In this document: piece by piece, positions 1-11,700 of the stretch
Position numbering within the stretch: position 1 is the stretch's first letter
Layout of the letters: each line of letters starts with the position of its first letter
DNA from: Phytoseiulus persimilis
Taxonomy: Eukaryota > Arthropoda > Arachnida > Mesostigmata > Phytoseiidae
Direction: 5' to 3'
DNA: 64,000 nt
Assembly (NCBI GenBank): GCA_037576195.1
Contig: CM075102.1
Span: forward strand, 1,054,001 to 1,118,000
The notes under the pieces: generated by a model
The model's input: the letters and a program-made list of their open reading frames with translations, nothing else
Database searches by the model: none
What the model was told of the DNA's origin: nothing
Translations under genes and position numbers: made by a program

Positions 1-1272
1 AGCTTGGCTACGGTCATCAACCTTGGGATGAAGTGTTTCTCCTCTTCTCCGTAAACGACCGTAGGACGCAGGACACACGTGCGGAGGGTTGTGTTGCCGT
101 CGCTGAGTGCGCGTGTGTTGGCCTGGAAGTGGGGAGCGAACGATGTGGGAGGTCGTATTTGAAAGAGTTCACTCCCATCGAACCACTCTCGTTGGACCGG
201 AAGGAGATGATGTCACTGGAGTGATAAACGATTCGAGGAATACCTGAAGTACGAGCTGCTCAGCACGATACTTCGTTTCGGCATAAGGTCCCATCAAGAA
301 ACTTTTCGGAATGAAGGTCGTGTTTTCAGCTCCGTAGAAAATGTGATTCGAGCTGACCACGGTGTCTGTCGTCGAAGTGAACACGAGATAAGGGACATTC
401 TGTTTGATGCAGGCATCGATCACGTTCCTCGTCCCATCAACATTTGTAGCTTCGAGAGCGGCTGCATCCGGGAACATGGAGATGTCCACTAGAGCGCCAC
501 AGTGGATCACGCAATCCACACCTGTGGAAAATAATTTCTAATGGCTACAACGGAACACAACTCAATTTCCCTGAAGTCCTGCAGAAAAAGAAATGATCAG
601 ATGACGACGGACTTTCCGGATAACGGATTCTTCAGACAACGGATTGGGCAGATCACGAACTTTCCAGGAGGCGAGCCCCGCGCTTTCTCTCCCTCTCGCA
701 GCCAGGTTAGAGAATTCCTCGGAATCTCGTCTTCTGGGAAATTCGTAACCTGCCGGGTCTCTCATCCGAGCATTCGTTATCTGATGCGTCTTCAAGAAGA
801 AATTTCGTAGAATCAAACGTTTGTTATCAGCTGGAGGGTATTCTCATGAATGAAGATGCTGGGGACTCGGAACCAAGACCGCAGTGAACATGGATCATTA
901 CCCTCGCAAGCTTCGAGTACTTCTCGAGCGTTTGTGAGGTCCCCCTGTATCTCCTTCATCGGCTTTGTGGTCGCGTGTTTCAGATTGTTCCTGCAAGCAG
1001 AATCGATGACCTGAATCCTAGGTACCTCGAAATTCGAAGACAAAGAGGGTCTGAATCGCGATTCCGCCGACTTACTCATAGGGCAGTAAATCGAAGAGGA
1101 CGATCCTCTTGCAATTCGGGTCCTTTTCTTGCAGCATCTTGACAATGTGTTGGCCGATGCACCCACTGCTCCCAGTGACCAGCACAGTATCCGTCGAGCG
1201 TATGCCGACCGACGGTGCGTGCCACAGCGAGTCGGTGTCATCAGCGCAGTCCCCGCTCATTGTAGGTGTCAT
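1..1272 (-). CDS. 3-beta-HSD / sterol-4-alpha-carboxylate 3-dehydrogenase-like SDR enzyme, 3' end missing
   Basis: NAD(P)-dependent extended short-chain dehydrogenase that would oxidise a 3-beta-hydroxy group on a sterol or steroid, normally at ER or lipid-droplet membranes. Four exons fit: 1272-1076, 990-902, 521-244 and 122-1. Junction phases agree (2, 1, 0) and all introns are GT-AG. Exon 1 carries the Rossmann dinucleotide motif TGSSGCIG near residue 30. Exon 2 has the GDLTN stretch. Exon 3 has the family block around NVDGTRNVIDAC and the catalytic YAETK (YxxxK). Exon 4 has the CVLRPTVVYGEEE block typical of the 3-beta-HSD family. About 228 residues are visible and the frame is open at the left edge, so the C-terminal third lies outside. 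The start at 1272 has a second in-frame Met 12 bases further on. An acceptor-like TTACAG just upstream suggests a 5' UTR intron. Which sterol it uses cannot be told from sequence; SDR42E-type is the main alternative. Confidence 0.85.
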
Positions 1273-4200
1273 CCTCGCTGTAAGGTATTCTAGGGTTTGA
1301 GTTTTCTTCTTGAAACTCGTCCGTGTTGCGCGTGAATTCCATTCACGGGCAACGGGGATTCGAGTTGACCATGCAAAAAGCTCAAGGTGAGCGGACGGAT
1401 GGCGCTCGACGCGTTTCCCTTGTCAAAGTGGACACGGAACGGACGCGAAAACGTACCCCCGGACCAGACTGTTTCCAGAGAAACGTGGGCTCAAGAGGGG
1501 ACAAATCACTGACGAACTGGTAGTTTCTCGGGCGAAACTCTCAAAATCGCTCACAGCCCCCTCGGAAGCGCAGAGCATTGCAGCAGCTCGAATTAGTCTG
1601 TTCGCCGCAAACCGTTGGCGGGACTTGAAAACGATTGTTCCGGGCTTCGAGCTCCATCTAAAACATCTGAGCGCATCGGGGGATGATAGAGTGTCGCGAC
1701 AAAATATTCTGTCGTGAATGAGTACGGGACGGGAATCGAGGAATTTCTCCACTGAGGCTCCTTGGCTACGCTCAACAACGTGCGCACCGATTTTCTAAGG
1801 AATATCAAACTCTCGAACCGGCGATCCGGCTCAGGGTAGCCATTCGTGCGCCCTCGAAAACGCAACCTGCATCGTTTCGAGTACGTTACGCCGCTCTTGC
1901 TCTGTTCTCCTCCATGCACAGGTTTTCCACAGAGACTGTTTCTGTGTGTTGGACCTCAAATCAGAGAGTGTGTTCACTCTGTGTCATTTCCAGCCACTCT
2001 CGTCCGGTCAGTCCCCGATGCGGATGATTTTGTTGCTAAGGTCGCTTGCCGAGGACGTTGAAGAACCTGCGTGGGGTATCAAAATAATTCTTGCAGCCTC
2101 CCGCGGAGCATGGAGCTCAATTCCACTCGACTGGAAGAAGTGTCTAAGATAGGAGTTCACGGCAAGCGAGTTTCAACACCTGCGTCATTTCGAAGACGAA
2201 TACTTTCGGAAAGATCCGGAACCGTGAGAGGCAACTTGTCGATTCGTGACAATCGCCACAACGATCGGGGTTTGACTCGGGAGTGACCGGTGCCTGACCA
2301 CGTTTGAGGACATCTTCCAGACATCCCCTCTCAGACTGAAGATAAGATAATTCCCTACAATTGATGCCAAGAATACAGAAGTGGCCCCTACTCGATACCA
2401 CGAGCACCGGAAGCATTCATAGCTGGAAGAGCATCAATCCCCGAGGAGCTTCTCTTCAGTTTTGCAAACATCACGCCGCATGCCCTTATTGTGCTTGGAA
2501 GATTCTCGGCGAATTCTCTGATTCGAGGCCATGTGGAGTCGAGATCTGCATACGGTATTCCGTTGCCTTCGAGTCGATTCATCGACGACTCGTGAGACTA
2601 GCGATCTTATGATAAATTTAGCGAAAATTGATTTCCGGTTGTGCTGTGACACCAGAGTGAAGGATGATCAACCCGAGCTTTGAACTGCGACTGACGGTCA
2701 AGGGCGGTCCTATGACAAATCTGAGATTTGCTCCGAGAAACCATCGGGGGAACTTCAAAGTTGTGGGGAAATTCTCGGAAGGATCGAACAGAGGGATCGG
2801 AACAGAATTCAAAGCTCAAAAGTCTTATAGCACCGATCCTAACTTCCACGGCCCGCGAAGACATTGCGTTGAGATTGTGAAGCTCTTTGGTTTGAAACTT
2901 GGTGCCGATGCAAGTGAGTCAACCAACCAACAGACCGATGAAAAAGATCGAGCTCGAGCATTTCCTGTGTGCAAATACGAGAGGCGGATACCAGATAGGA
3001 TACACGACGATTGAAGCCATCTTTTCCGGACTTCGACCACAGCCGGTGCCGACATTTTCTCACTCATTATTCTCGGACTTGGTATTCGCACGGTGTTGGC
3101 GATGTCCCTGACGATGAATATTATTATCGCCTTCCCGATGACTCACAACGAGGGGTCCATTCATAGATCTATCGCCGAGAGAGTTTCCGGTGGAAGCGAA
3201 AGTAAATAGGCGCTCCGACCCGTATGGCAGCGGATCGGACTATCTTGATTCATGATGGTCCGATCGGTCTCGAACGCCTGAGCCCTCGAATCTTGCCATC
3301 GGGTATCCGGAATTTCAATCATTGTGATGCTGGACCACCGACCCGAGCGCATATCTGATCTTTGACAATATCGGATCAAAGCGTCACTGATCACCATGGT
3401 GTGAGTTGAGTCGCCGCCCGTATCGCTTTGGAAAGGGAATCTCAGGGAATTCGGTCATCAACTCGTCTCACCAAGCTATTTCGACATCGAGTTGGTTCGC
3501 CATACTGTTGCGGAAAGGTTCTGCAGCGCTTCCGGGAGAACGCTCGACCATCTCCACCGGCGTGGTCACCGCAGACTCCTCTTTGGCGAGTTCCGTTCTA
3601 AGCGGAAACCCTCAGACTGGAGACCCACAGGAAAGGGTTGGTTCGTGCGGCTGCGCCCGAACAATTCTGCCTCCGACGAGTGAAAGGTGTTATCTTCCGA
3701 GCTTCCTGCGACCGTGACCGAGAACGGGGCCGGCCGTGGTAACCCTCCGAGACCATGCAACGCTCACCTTTCAAAGACGCTTAGTACAGCGCTCCTCCAC
3801 GACAGCGTAGAACTTTTGTTCACCGGAAGAAAAGAACTCGCGAATTCCGCAATGAAGCTTCCGTGCCAGCTCAGCAAGCAATGTTAGCAGTGGCTCCTTG
3901 CCACAACGAGCAGCGGACCAGACGTCAAAAGCCATCAGCCGGCAAGGCGCTCCTCTCACCGATTGGCGCGCATGCGCGTCGCTTGTCAATCTTCTTACGA
4001 AAACCCTTCGCTCGCCCGTCCGCTGTTTTTCTTGATGGTGAAGTTCTTCTCCTCCCACGCCCCTTCCGAAGATGGCGGATACACTGAATGAACATGCATC
4101 TCCTATGCGGAAACTACAATCAGGGAGCTGGGAGATCAACCCGATAGCGAAACTCGCCCGCGCGAGGCGGGTCAACCAAAACGCGCTGTCTGCTCTCAGA

Positions 4201-6230
4201 AGTATTCTGATTACTCGATCGGCAGATTCTCGACGCAATCTCGGAGCAGGCAACCAGGAACTAGCTTGAGGCGGAACCGGGAACTATCGTCAAGATAAAC
4301 GCCATCCGACAAGCGTCATTTTGTCGAGTGCAGCTTCGTGCTCTGCGGGGGCCGGCCCGAATGATATCCATTCGGGAAAGTACCTCCGGCATCTTCCTCG
4401 AAACGATCCGAGGAGTCGAGCCGGGGGTGTATTTTGGACATTCTCGTCGTCGGTCCTGAGACGTCATTCTGGACGGATCTGGACCAGTACAGTCGAGATT
4501 TTTTGTGGGTTTCAGACGAATCGGGTCAGTCAGTCGGTTAGCCCAACTGATTGTAAGCTTTGGGATCTCCTATCCGCTCACTTGAGGCACTTCGCGAATG
4601 CTGAAGCTTTCCATGGAAGATGTGTTTTTGGACTTCTACTTTTGACTCTCGAAGCTCAACCGGTCCGGGTCGAGTTCGAAATATCCGAGTTCTCTGGGAT
4701 CGTTCTTTGAGTTGGCAGAGGCGAGTAAGATGTCGAAGTCCACGGAGCTGGAATCCCGGTTCAATGTCCAGCCTATAGCGTTGGAGACCCTCGATGTTGT
4801 GGAAAGCTCAACGCAGCCTCTTCTCAAGGAACTCGGAAAGCGAATTGAGGTGCTTACGGGAGATAGAAGAGCCTCAGAGTTCCTGTTTCAGCGAGTTCAG
4901 TCAAAACTCTCAGAGAACCCGTCCGCGATCACTTGCCAGCGATCCAAGTCCAGGAAGGCAACAGTGCGGCGGTCAGTGGCTCCTTACCTGAGGCTGCTAA
5001 TCAAGTCGGAGTCGGCTAAAACTTCCGCTGTGTATACAACTTGTGTGTATATGGCTTGTTCCGTCTTTTCGACATTGAAAATATGATGTTCAAAAGGATT
5101 TTCTCCAGTTTCCAGAGGTTCAGAAGCGACCAAGCTGAGGAACATGCAACCTACCGACTGTCTCCAGATTCCTTCCTCGTTTCTCGCGCGTTCCGAGACT
5201 GCAACGAGTTCAGATGACGGACGATGAACCGCCCCAGTTATTCGGAGCATTCGATCACAATCAGCTGAAGATCGAAACTGCGCGACTTCTATCGCCCTTA
5301 CCAAGGGCGTGCTCGGGCAGGGGACACGGTGTCAACGCTCACCGCCTAGTCTGCTCGCGCCGACAGGGAGGATCCCTGATCTTACAGCGCCGCTCCTATT
5401 GAATGTTTTGTACTCGACGTGAATTCCGCCGGCCCGTCCACTGTTTGTTTGGTAGCTGACCACGAGGAATCGCGGACGCGACAAATCCCCGGTGAAATCC
5501 TAGCAGCAGCTATTGAGAGATCCTCCCTGAATGATGCCGACTTCTCCGTCGAGCAGAGGCGGATCGAGTCCCTCGATTCAGAACATTGTGAGGGGCATCC
5601 TCGGCCCGGGTCCAATCTGAGCCCCCTGTCCAGAATCCTCCGATTTGAGCCCCCCAAAGGCGTTCCCATCTCGGAGCTGGAAATGTGGCTATTCCCCTTG
5701 ACCCATAAATCGTGTTTCCATGAGCTCGCCCGTACGCCGCAAGACAGTTTCAGTTGATCGAACAGTCTCAGCGAGGTACCGGCGTCGAGATCATGGATGT
5801 GTCGATGTTTCGCTGGTAGACGCGCGTGACATCCGCGAAGCCGGAACTGCATGCACAAAAGCGCGCCATATGATCGTTTGATCGTCCGACTGCTCCCACA
5901 AGTTCGTGTGCATGTGCCAGCAGACCTCCAAATTCAGGTCGGTCAAACGGATGGATTAGAGAGTTTCAATCAAAGCGTCGTTATGGGTTCCGTTATTTCT
6001 CGTTCTTATTCGGCAGTCTTCCCCGTGACTTGTTGATTCTTCGCGGTCACAGCCACGAGCCGGGATGCGCTTGAGCGCTCTCCGCTTAGACGCTCGTGGA
6101 ACGGAGGAGTACGACCGGAATCATTTAGCGATAGCCGTTTAGCGGCCGCTGAACGGGCAAAAACTCCACTAGCAACCCCCCACGGACGAGCACAGTTCTT
6201 CACGGATTCTGAGGAGAAGTCTCTTTCAGG
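1273..6230. other. Intergenic stretch without recognised gene
   Basis: No protein family recognised on either strand and no open frame joins into a convincing multi-exon model. The best-looking open frame is the ATG ORF at 4730 (+), listed separately. The remaining frames are short and overlap one another on both strands, as expected by chance in DNA of about 50% GC. The last few hundred bases should hold the promoter and 5' UTR of the F-box gene. Confidence 0.5.
4730..5086 (+). CDS. Hypothetical ORF, 118 codons
   Basis: ATG-started open frame beginning MSKSTELESRFNVQPI, with an acidic/amphipathic first 60 residues (many E, L, K) and a basic stretch after residue 70. I do not recognise a family. 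The first part looks more protein-like than its surroundings, so it may be a first exon that splices away before the basic part. A chance ORF is at least as likely. No partner exon was identified. Confidence 0.2.
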   Translation: MSKSTELESRFNVQPIALETLDVVESSTQPLLKELGKRIEVLTGDRRASEFLFQRVQSKLSENPSAITCQRSKSRKATVRRSVAPYLRLLIKSESAKTSAVYTTCVYMACSVFSTLKI

Positions 6231-8186
6231 ATGTCGCTCGATAAACTCCCGGAGGAGGTACTCGAGAAGATCGCTTATTACATGGACGCGGCTGCGCTGA
6301 CGGCGTTCGGAATGCTGGGAGGAAAGTACCTGTACTCGTCGCGGAGAGTCGCCTCGGAAATGAAGCTGAGAATCGTTCCGGGCCACACGCAAGAATATCT
6401 GCGTTTGAATGGGTCCTTGGTCCGCTCGCTCCACCTCATGGCAAGTGGGACGCCTCGTATGGTCGTCTCGGGGTTGATAACGCATTGTCCGGGCATTACT
6501 GATCTGCGCTTGGCTGGTACGGAACTGACCTGCGAAGAAATTTGGAATCTCGCCGACCAGCTCGTAAACCTGCGCGAGCTGAGCATCACCGTCTCACCGC
6601 CGGCCGCCAACGGTCAGGACGATAATTGTGGAGAGTCTCAAGGGGCTGAACAGTTCGATGATATTGCGGCCGGCCGAGAGTTCAAACACTTGAGGGATCT
6701 CTACGTAGAAATCGTGGGTCTGGAGCACTCGTTCAACTTCATCGTGGATCTCATGAACAGGAGCCCCGTCCTCGAGGGAGCAAAAGTGATCGTGATCTCA
6801 ACATCGAGAGAAGGCCAAGTTGGCTCGATCGACCTGACTCCACAGCGCTGGACGACTCTGCGAACGTTGATCGTCTCGCACTTCGATCCCCACTACGGAC
6901 ACTCTGGTACATTCATTGGGTTCTTGGAGCAACTGTTCAGACACGGGATCGCTCAAGAATCGCTCTGGTGGATCAGAGAAAAAAAGGATAGCTACATCTA
7001 TCATGACGGGAAATTGAACAGGATTATCTCCGTAGAAGAGGATGTGGCTCAAGAGCCTCATTTGGTGGAGGAATATCAGCTGATCAGAATCCCCCTGGAC
7101 AAAACGACTCCTCCCCAAACACCTCGGGGACGCCCACGGAAACTCCGCATCATGGGTGAGAACGGGATGACTGAGGATCAAGTACGGGCATCCAGAGAAT
7201 CCTGGCACACGTGGTCCTCTGAGCTTGTGGAGTTGGATCTCACGGAGCTCCACAGCGATTGTCTCGGCCTGAATCCGCAATTGAAGCTTATCCCCCTCTC
7301 ACCAGCGCTTGAGGCGGTGGCCATGACCCCTTGTGCTCTGGGTAACTTGTTCCGTGACAAGCACCGCGAATACATCGGAGAACCCAGATTGAGACGGGAC
7401 CCGGGAGTAATGGCCTTGTGTGCAGGACTGAGTCGGCTCCGCCTGAAGAAGTTCTGTCTGAAAGGTAACTCATGGTGCGTTGGTTGTGTCGCAGGGTCTT
7501 TGAGATTGCATAATGTGCCTGACTTGACCGAGCTGAGGTTTCTCGAGGAGCTTAACCTCTCCAGAGTCGAGGTGGAAGATTCTGCCTACAATCTGCTGGC
7601 CAATCCGCACATGCGCACGGTGAAGTTCTGCCTCTGGCCCAGAAGCTCCTTCAACGGTCTAGCAAGCTTCCTTTCTCAGTGCGTGAACGTGAAGAACTTC
7701 AAGCTCGACGCACCTCTCCTGCCGCTGCAAAACACACACATATGGGAGAAGCTTGCTGCCTGCGAAAGCTTAAAGCAGCTGTGTCTCGGATCCAGAAACA
7801 AATACTACCTCCTACCCGACCGCGGCTACCCTCGCACGAAAGCTCCCTTCGATATCTTCCTACTCACGAAAGACAGGGACCACTTGCTCGAATCTGTCCG
7901 TCGACTCTGCGCGGGACTCGAACTGTTTCATCTCCATGCCCAAGTGCTAATCAGAAGTGAAGCCGCGCCGCCAATCTCCCTGGACCAGTACATACGGGGT
8001 CTGAAGGGATCCAAGTCCCGCTCCGAGCCAAGCACCGCAGCCCCCGAAACATTCGTGGGACCTGAGGAGGAGTCCCTCGAAGAGTCTAGGTTCATCGAAG
8101 AGCCGCCTACGTTCGCCGGACGCGGGTTGTGCTGCTCCGAGAGCTTCATTGGACTTATTGAACCTGAGGGATGGTCGGTCGACTGA
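6231..8186 (+). CDS. F-box and leucine-rich-repeat protein
   Basis: Probable substrate-recognition subunit of an SCF (Skp1-Cullin-F-box) ubiquitin ligase. Uninterrupted frame of 651 codons. The F-box lies at residues 3-45 (LDKLPEEVLEKIAYYM followed by a hydrophobic helix). Behind it come irregular leucine-rich segments, for example ITDLRLAGTELT near residue 86, LRDLYVEIVGLE near 160, and LTELRFLEELNLSRVEVED near residue 435. The C-terminal 60 residues are acidic and Ser/Pro-rich without clear LRRs. The start is the first Met in frame and directly precedes the F-box. CTCTTTCAG stands immediately upstream, so a 5' UTR intron may end there. An AATAAA lies 552 bases after the stop. F-box/LRR proteins diverge quickly, so no orthologue or target is claimed. 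Confidence 0.8.
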   Translation: MSLDKLPEEVLEKIAYYMDAAALTAFGMLGGKYLYSSRRVASEMKLRIVPGHTQEYLRLNGSLVRSLHLMASGTPRMVVSGLITHCPGITDLRLAGTELTCEEIWNLADQLVNLRELSITVSPPAANGQDDNCGESQGAEQFDDIAAGREFKHLRDLYVEIVGLEHSFNFIVDLMNRSPVLEGAKVIVISTSREGQVGSIDLTPQRWTTLRTLIVSHFDPHYGHSGTFIGFLEQLFRHGIAQESLWWIREKKDSYIYHDGKLNRIISVEEDVAQEPHLVEEYQLIRIPLDKTTPPQTPRGRPRKLRIMGENGMTEDQVRASRESWHTWSSELVELDLTELHSDCLGLNPQLKLIPLSPALEAVAMTPCALGNLFRDKHREYIGEPRLRRDPGVMALCAGLSRLRLKKFCLKGNSWCVGCVAGSLRLHNVPDLTELRFLEELNLSRVEVEDSAYNLLANPHMRTVKFCLWPRSSFNGLASFLSQCVNVKNFKLDAPLLPLQNTHIWEKLAACESLKQLCLGSRNKYYLLPDRGYPRTKAPFDIFLLTKDRDHLLESVRRLCAGLELFHLHAQVLIRSEAAPPISLDQYIRGLKGSKSRSEPSTAAPETFVGPEEESLEESRFIEEPPTFAGRGLCCSESFIGLIEPEGWSVD

Positions 8187-8737
8187 TCAGGAAGACTCGA
8201 AGTTACCAATTGAAAATTAGAGTCATCCCCACAACGTCGAAACGGGGTGCCGTTTGCTTCGAAGGTGTCACAGAAATCGATCCCTCGTCTCATTCCATCC
8301 TTCCGATTTCTTATGGTTTGATTGTTACTCGTGACCCGAAATTTTATGATAACCGAATTCCCAAATATGCTTCCATTCGAGCATACGTCAACTGGACTGT
8401 AAACCGCATGGATACAGTCTACTACCTTATTGAGTTTCTTAACCCGGTATGCTTCAAAATGACTTAAACTGATTCTCACCATGTAATGTGTTGATTTTGC
8501 CACGGCGTACCAAGGAATCTGTTTTTCGAAACCCCCGCGTTGGAATTGTGAGAAAATTCCGAGGAAATTTCGTCCGTGTATCTTTGTTGTGTGCAAACTC
8601 TCGGAATGCGACGCATCCGGAACCCAAAGAGTTCTCCACAAATATACCGTCCAATGTGGAATTTATAATGGACCAGAAGTGACCGCTGTCGCCAAGAGAA
8701 GCTGTCATCGCAATACGACCAGCAAACAGTTGTACTG

Positions 8738-8743
8738 AATAAA
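8738..8743 (+). promoter_or_regulatory. Polyadenylation signal AATAAA, likely F-box gene
   Basis: Canonical hexamer 552 bases downstream of the F-box stop on the same strand. It is the first one found after that stop, so it is the likely 3' end of that transcript. Confidence 0.5.
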
Positions 8744-11700
8744 CAAGCTGTATCGCTCGATGAATTCTCTCATTTGAATTCCCCGCATCGATTTTTCAGA
8801 CTGTACCGGAACTCTCGAAGCACTTGCTGTGGAGAACCAATGGATGAGTCACCTTGCCGAATGTTGTCTTCGGGGGGATCCAATCCCTAGGACGGAAGAA
8901 TTCCCGCCCGCGATTCTTAGGGAGCTGGACTCGCTGTCGCACCAGCCCACCCTGAGACGCCCTTTTTGGAAAACAAAGTTACACCAACGAGCAGCCACGA
9001 ACATTACTCCGACCGGATGAAGATTGTCAGCCATCATGCACATTCTTTCCTGGAAAGAACATCTCTATCGCTCAAGTTCCAGGGGGATATCCTCGGCTCT
9101 GCCAAAGCGACAGGATCTCGGAGACTATGGAATCGCGCATGGAAGAGAGCTGGGAGCTCCGGTATCGGGATTGACGCAACTGTGAAACAATATTGGAACG
9201 CAGAGGACGTGGTTCGAGTGGAGGCTTATCGACGAGTCCAAATCCAATATCGTGCTACGCACGAGCGCATTATGAACTCTTTACGACACGCACGGTTCGA
9301 GGCGCTCTGGAAAGATATCTCAAAGAGCGAGGAAGAACCTCAAACTAGGCTGGAGGTTTTGGGTGAGAATGACAGAGATATCCCGATGAAGAACATCATA
9401 GCTCATCTATCACGAGCTGAAACGACTACGCTTGATGCAAGCACGTATTCCCGGTTGGGGGATCGTTCACATTCCTCTTCCTTTCGTTTTCAGTGAACAT
9501 AGTCTTAAATGAGTCCCAACTGGCAGGCAAATCTCGTATTTTGTCAACGTGTCCAGCATTTGGGCCAGACTTGATCCCGGCCCGCATCTTCAAAGAACTG
9601 AACGAGGGCTTGATATGCGCGTTCCTTGATCCCAGGAAAGCATATACAAGAAAGCAGTATTGACCGTCGTGAGCTCTGGCACACATTAGGAGAGAGGGAA
9701 CGCGTACGATAGACCTCCTGAGCAGCGGAATGCCCTACCATGTAGAGCTTCGAAGTCTGTTCGTTTCGCCTCGTGTCTCCCGATGCTCAGAAGCGCTGAT
9801 GCGCTGAGCCTTCCTCCACTCATGATGGTCATGGCTCATGGTCCGCTCTCAGTCGCCGAAACACCTCCCAAGGCTAGCTATTGTAACGTTGATGGTGAGA
9901 ATGGTTTGCAAGAGGACGCGCAGGTCTGTAAACACGCTCCCAACGCCGTATTGGACTGTGGGGAGAGGAGTTCCACCGAAACCTCCATTCGCGCATGCTC
10001 CCTGGCACGGACTGGCATTTGAGAGTTACCATATTTATCCCATCGTGAAGTCTATTCGGTGCTCTTTGGGATCGAAATGGAACTCCGATTCTGAGCCGCC
10101 TCAGCTCTCTGGGTTGCGATTCCGTCCCTGATTCGGATTGAATTTCCTGCAGTTGAGGAGATTAACAGAGCTTCGGATCCACTTGTCCTCAGTTTTTCGC
10201 CTCTTCGAGAAATGGGGAATCAAGTCCGAATCCGCGACCCCCTCGGCGCTTCGGAACACGTTCCTGTGCCTGGGATGAAGCGAATTTGCATTGCAGTCGA
10301 AGAGATTCACGAAATTTAATCGATTCCGCGCCCCTCAGCCCTGCGTCATTAACTTCTCTAGGGCGAGATTTCGTTGCGTGGAATAATCGAACCTCCAATG
10401 CATACACAGAACCCGAGAGATTCGATGAAGGCAGATTTCTGGAATATGGGGGAAAATAATGTTGCACTGTTCCGAATATTTGTCTGCCGCCGATCTCCTC
10501 CTCAAGGCAAACGACCGGACGGGAATAGAACGCTCCTGGAGGTCACAACGAATCTCGGCGACGACAGGTCCATGAAGTTCGATCCTTGGAAGAGCGCAGT
10601 GATAGTTCGGTCGAGACCTCACCACAACCCTGGTCCAGCTGGGATGCTCAGGATTCAGGGATTAGACGTATCGAACATGAAATTCAATGAATATCTCGGG
10701 ATCGGGCTGTCCTCCGATTGTGATTGATTGACAGGAAAGGCGAACGAAGTCATGGAGGACTGATGCGAGAACACTCTGGAAGGTCAATCCATTTCCGGAT
10801 CTCCAGGATCTTCTATAAAGTTGCGGCAGACCCGCAACTCACGTACTGCAAGATAGTGGAAACAATGCCAAAGAAACTCGAGACACTGGTGGAGACCGGG
10901 CGGAGAGAAGCGGGGAGATTGGTCCTTGCCATGTTGAATTCTGAACAGCTATCGAGACACAAGACACCAAGATCACAACTGTGAAACTGGCGTGATAACT
11001 GCACGTCTTGAAGGCACGGTTCAACTTGGGGTGTCGAACTGACGGGAGAGGGCCGGCTGCTACATACATATTCTGAAGTGGCTCGGCTACAAAGGGAACA
11101 CGTCGTTGTCTCTAGGCGTAACTTCCTTGATGATGATAATCCGCTCGACGAGAACATGAAAAGAAGTGGGTCGCAATCCCAATCTACCGATGACTTTCCG
11201 TTCTCAATAGTCGGTGTCTCAGGAGTCGAGGATGGACATCTAAAGGTGATTATTCAGTCAAAGAAGTCATCCCATGGGAGGAACTTTCGGGGCTCACGGA
11301 GCTCATGATGGAGCGGGTGCAGAAACTGCGAATTAATCAAATTGTGGGAGAGGCAGAATTGAATCAAGGAGCCGGAGGACGCCGATCATCAATCGCAAAT
11401 AACTCGAGGACCCCGTGCGGGAGGGATTGGACTTGACGCTGTAACAGTCTATGGGAACCCGAATCTACACTTCACAAAGATGGTCAGTTCAGGGAAGAAA
11501 GAGCCGTCGTGGCCCCTCTGTGGGCTACCTGGAACGGCGACTCGTGGCGTTATGGGATGCGAATGGAAGGAGGCATCGAACAGGAATACTTCCACCGTAT
11601 AGGACTCACTCGAAAACCACTCTCGGAGCCCCCGGGGAGGACCCGGAAGCGCTATTGTCAGCCTGAGAACGACGGTCGAAGTGATCTGCGAAGGCAAAAC

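Noticed and set aside
7466..7495. GT...AG segment of 30 bases inside the F-box coding region
   Set aside because: In frame either way and far too short for a spliceosomal intron.
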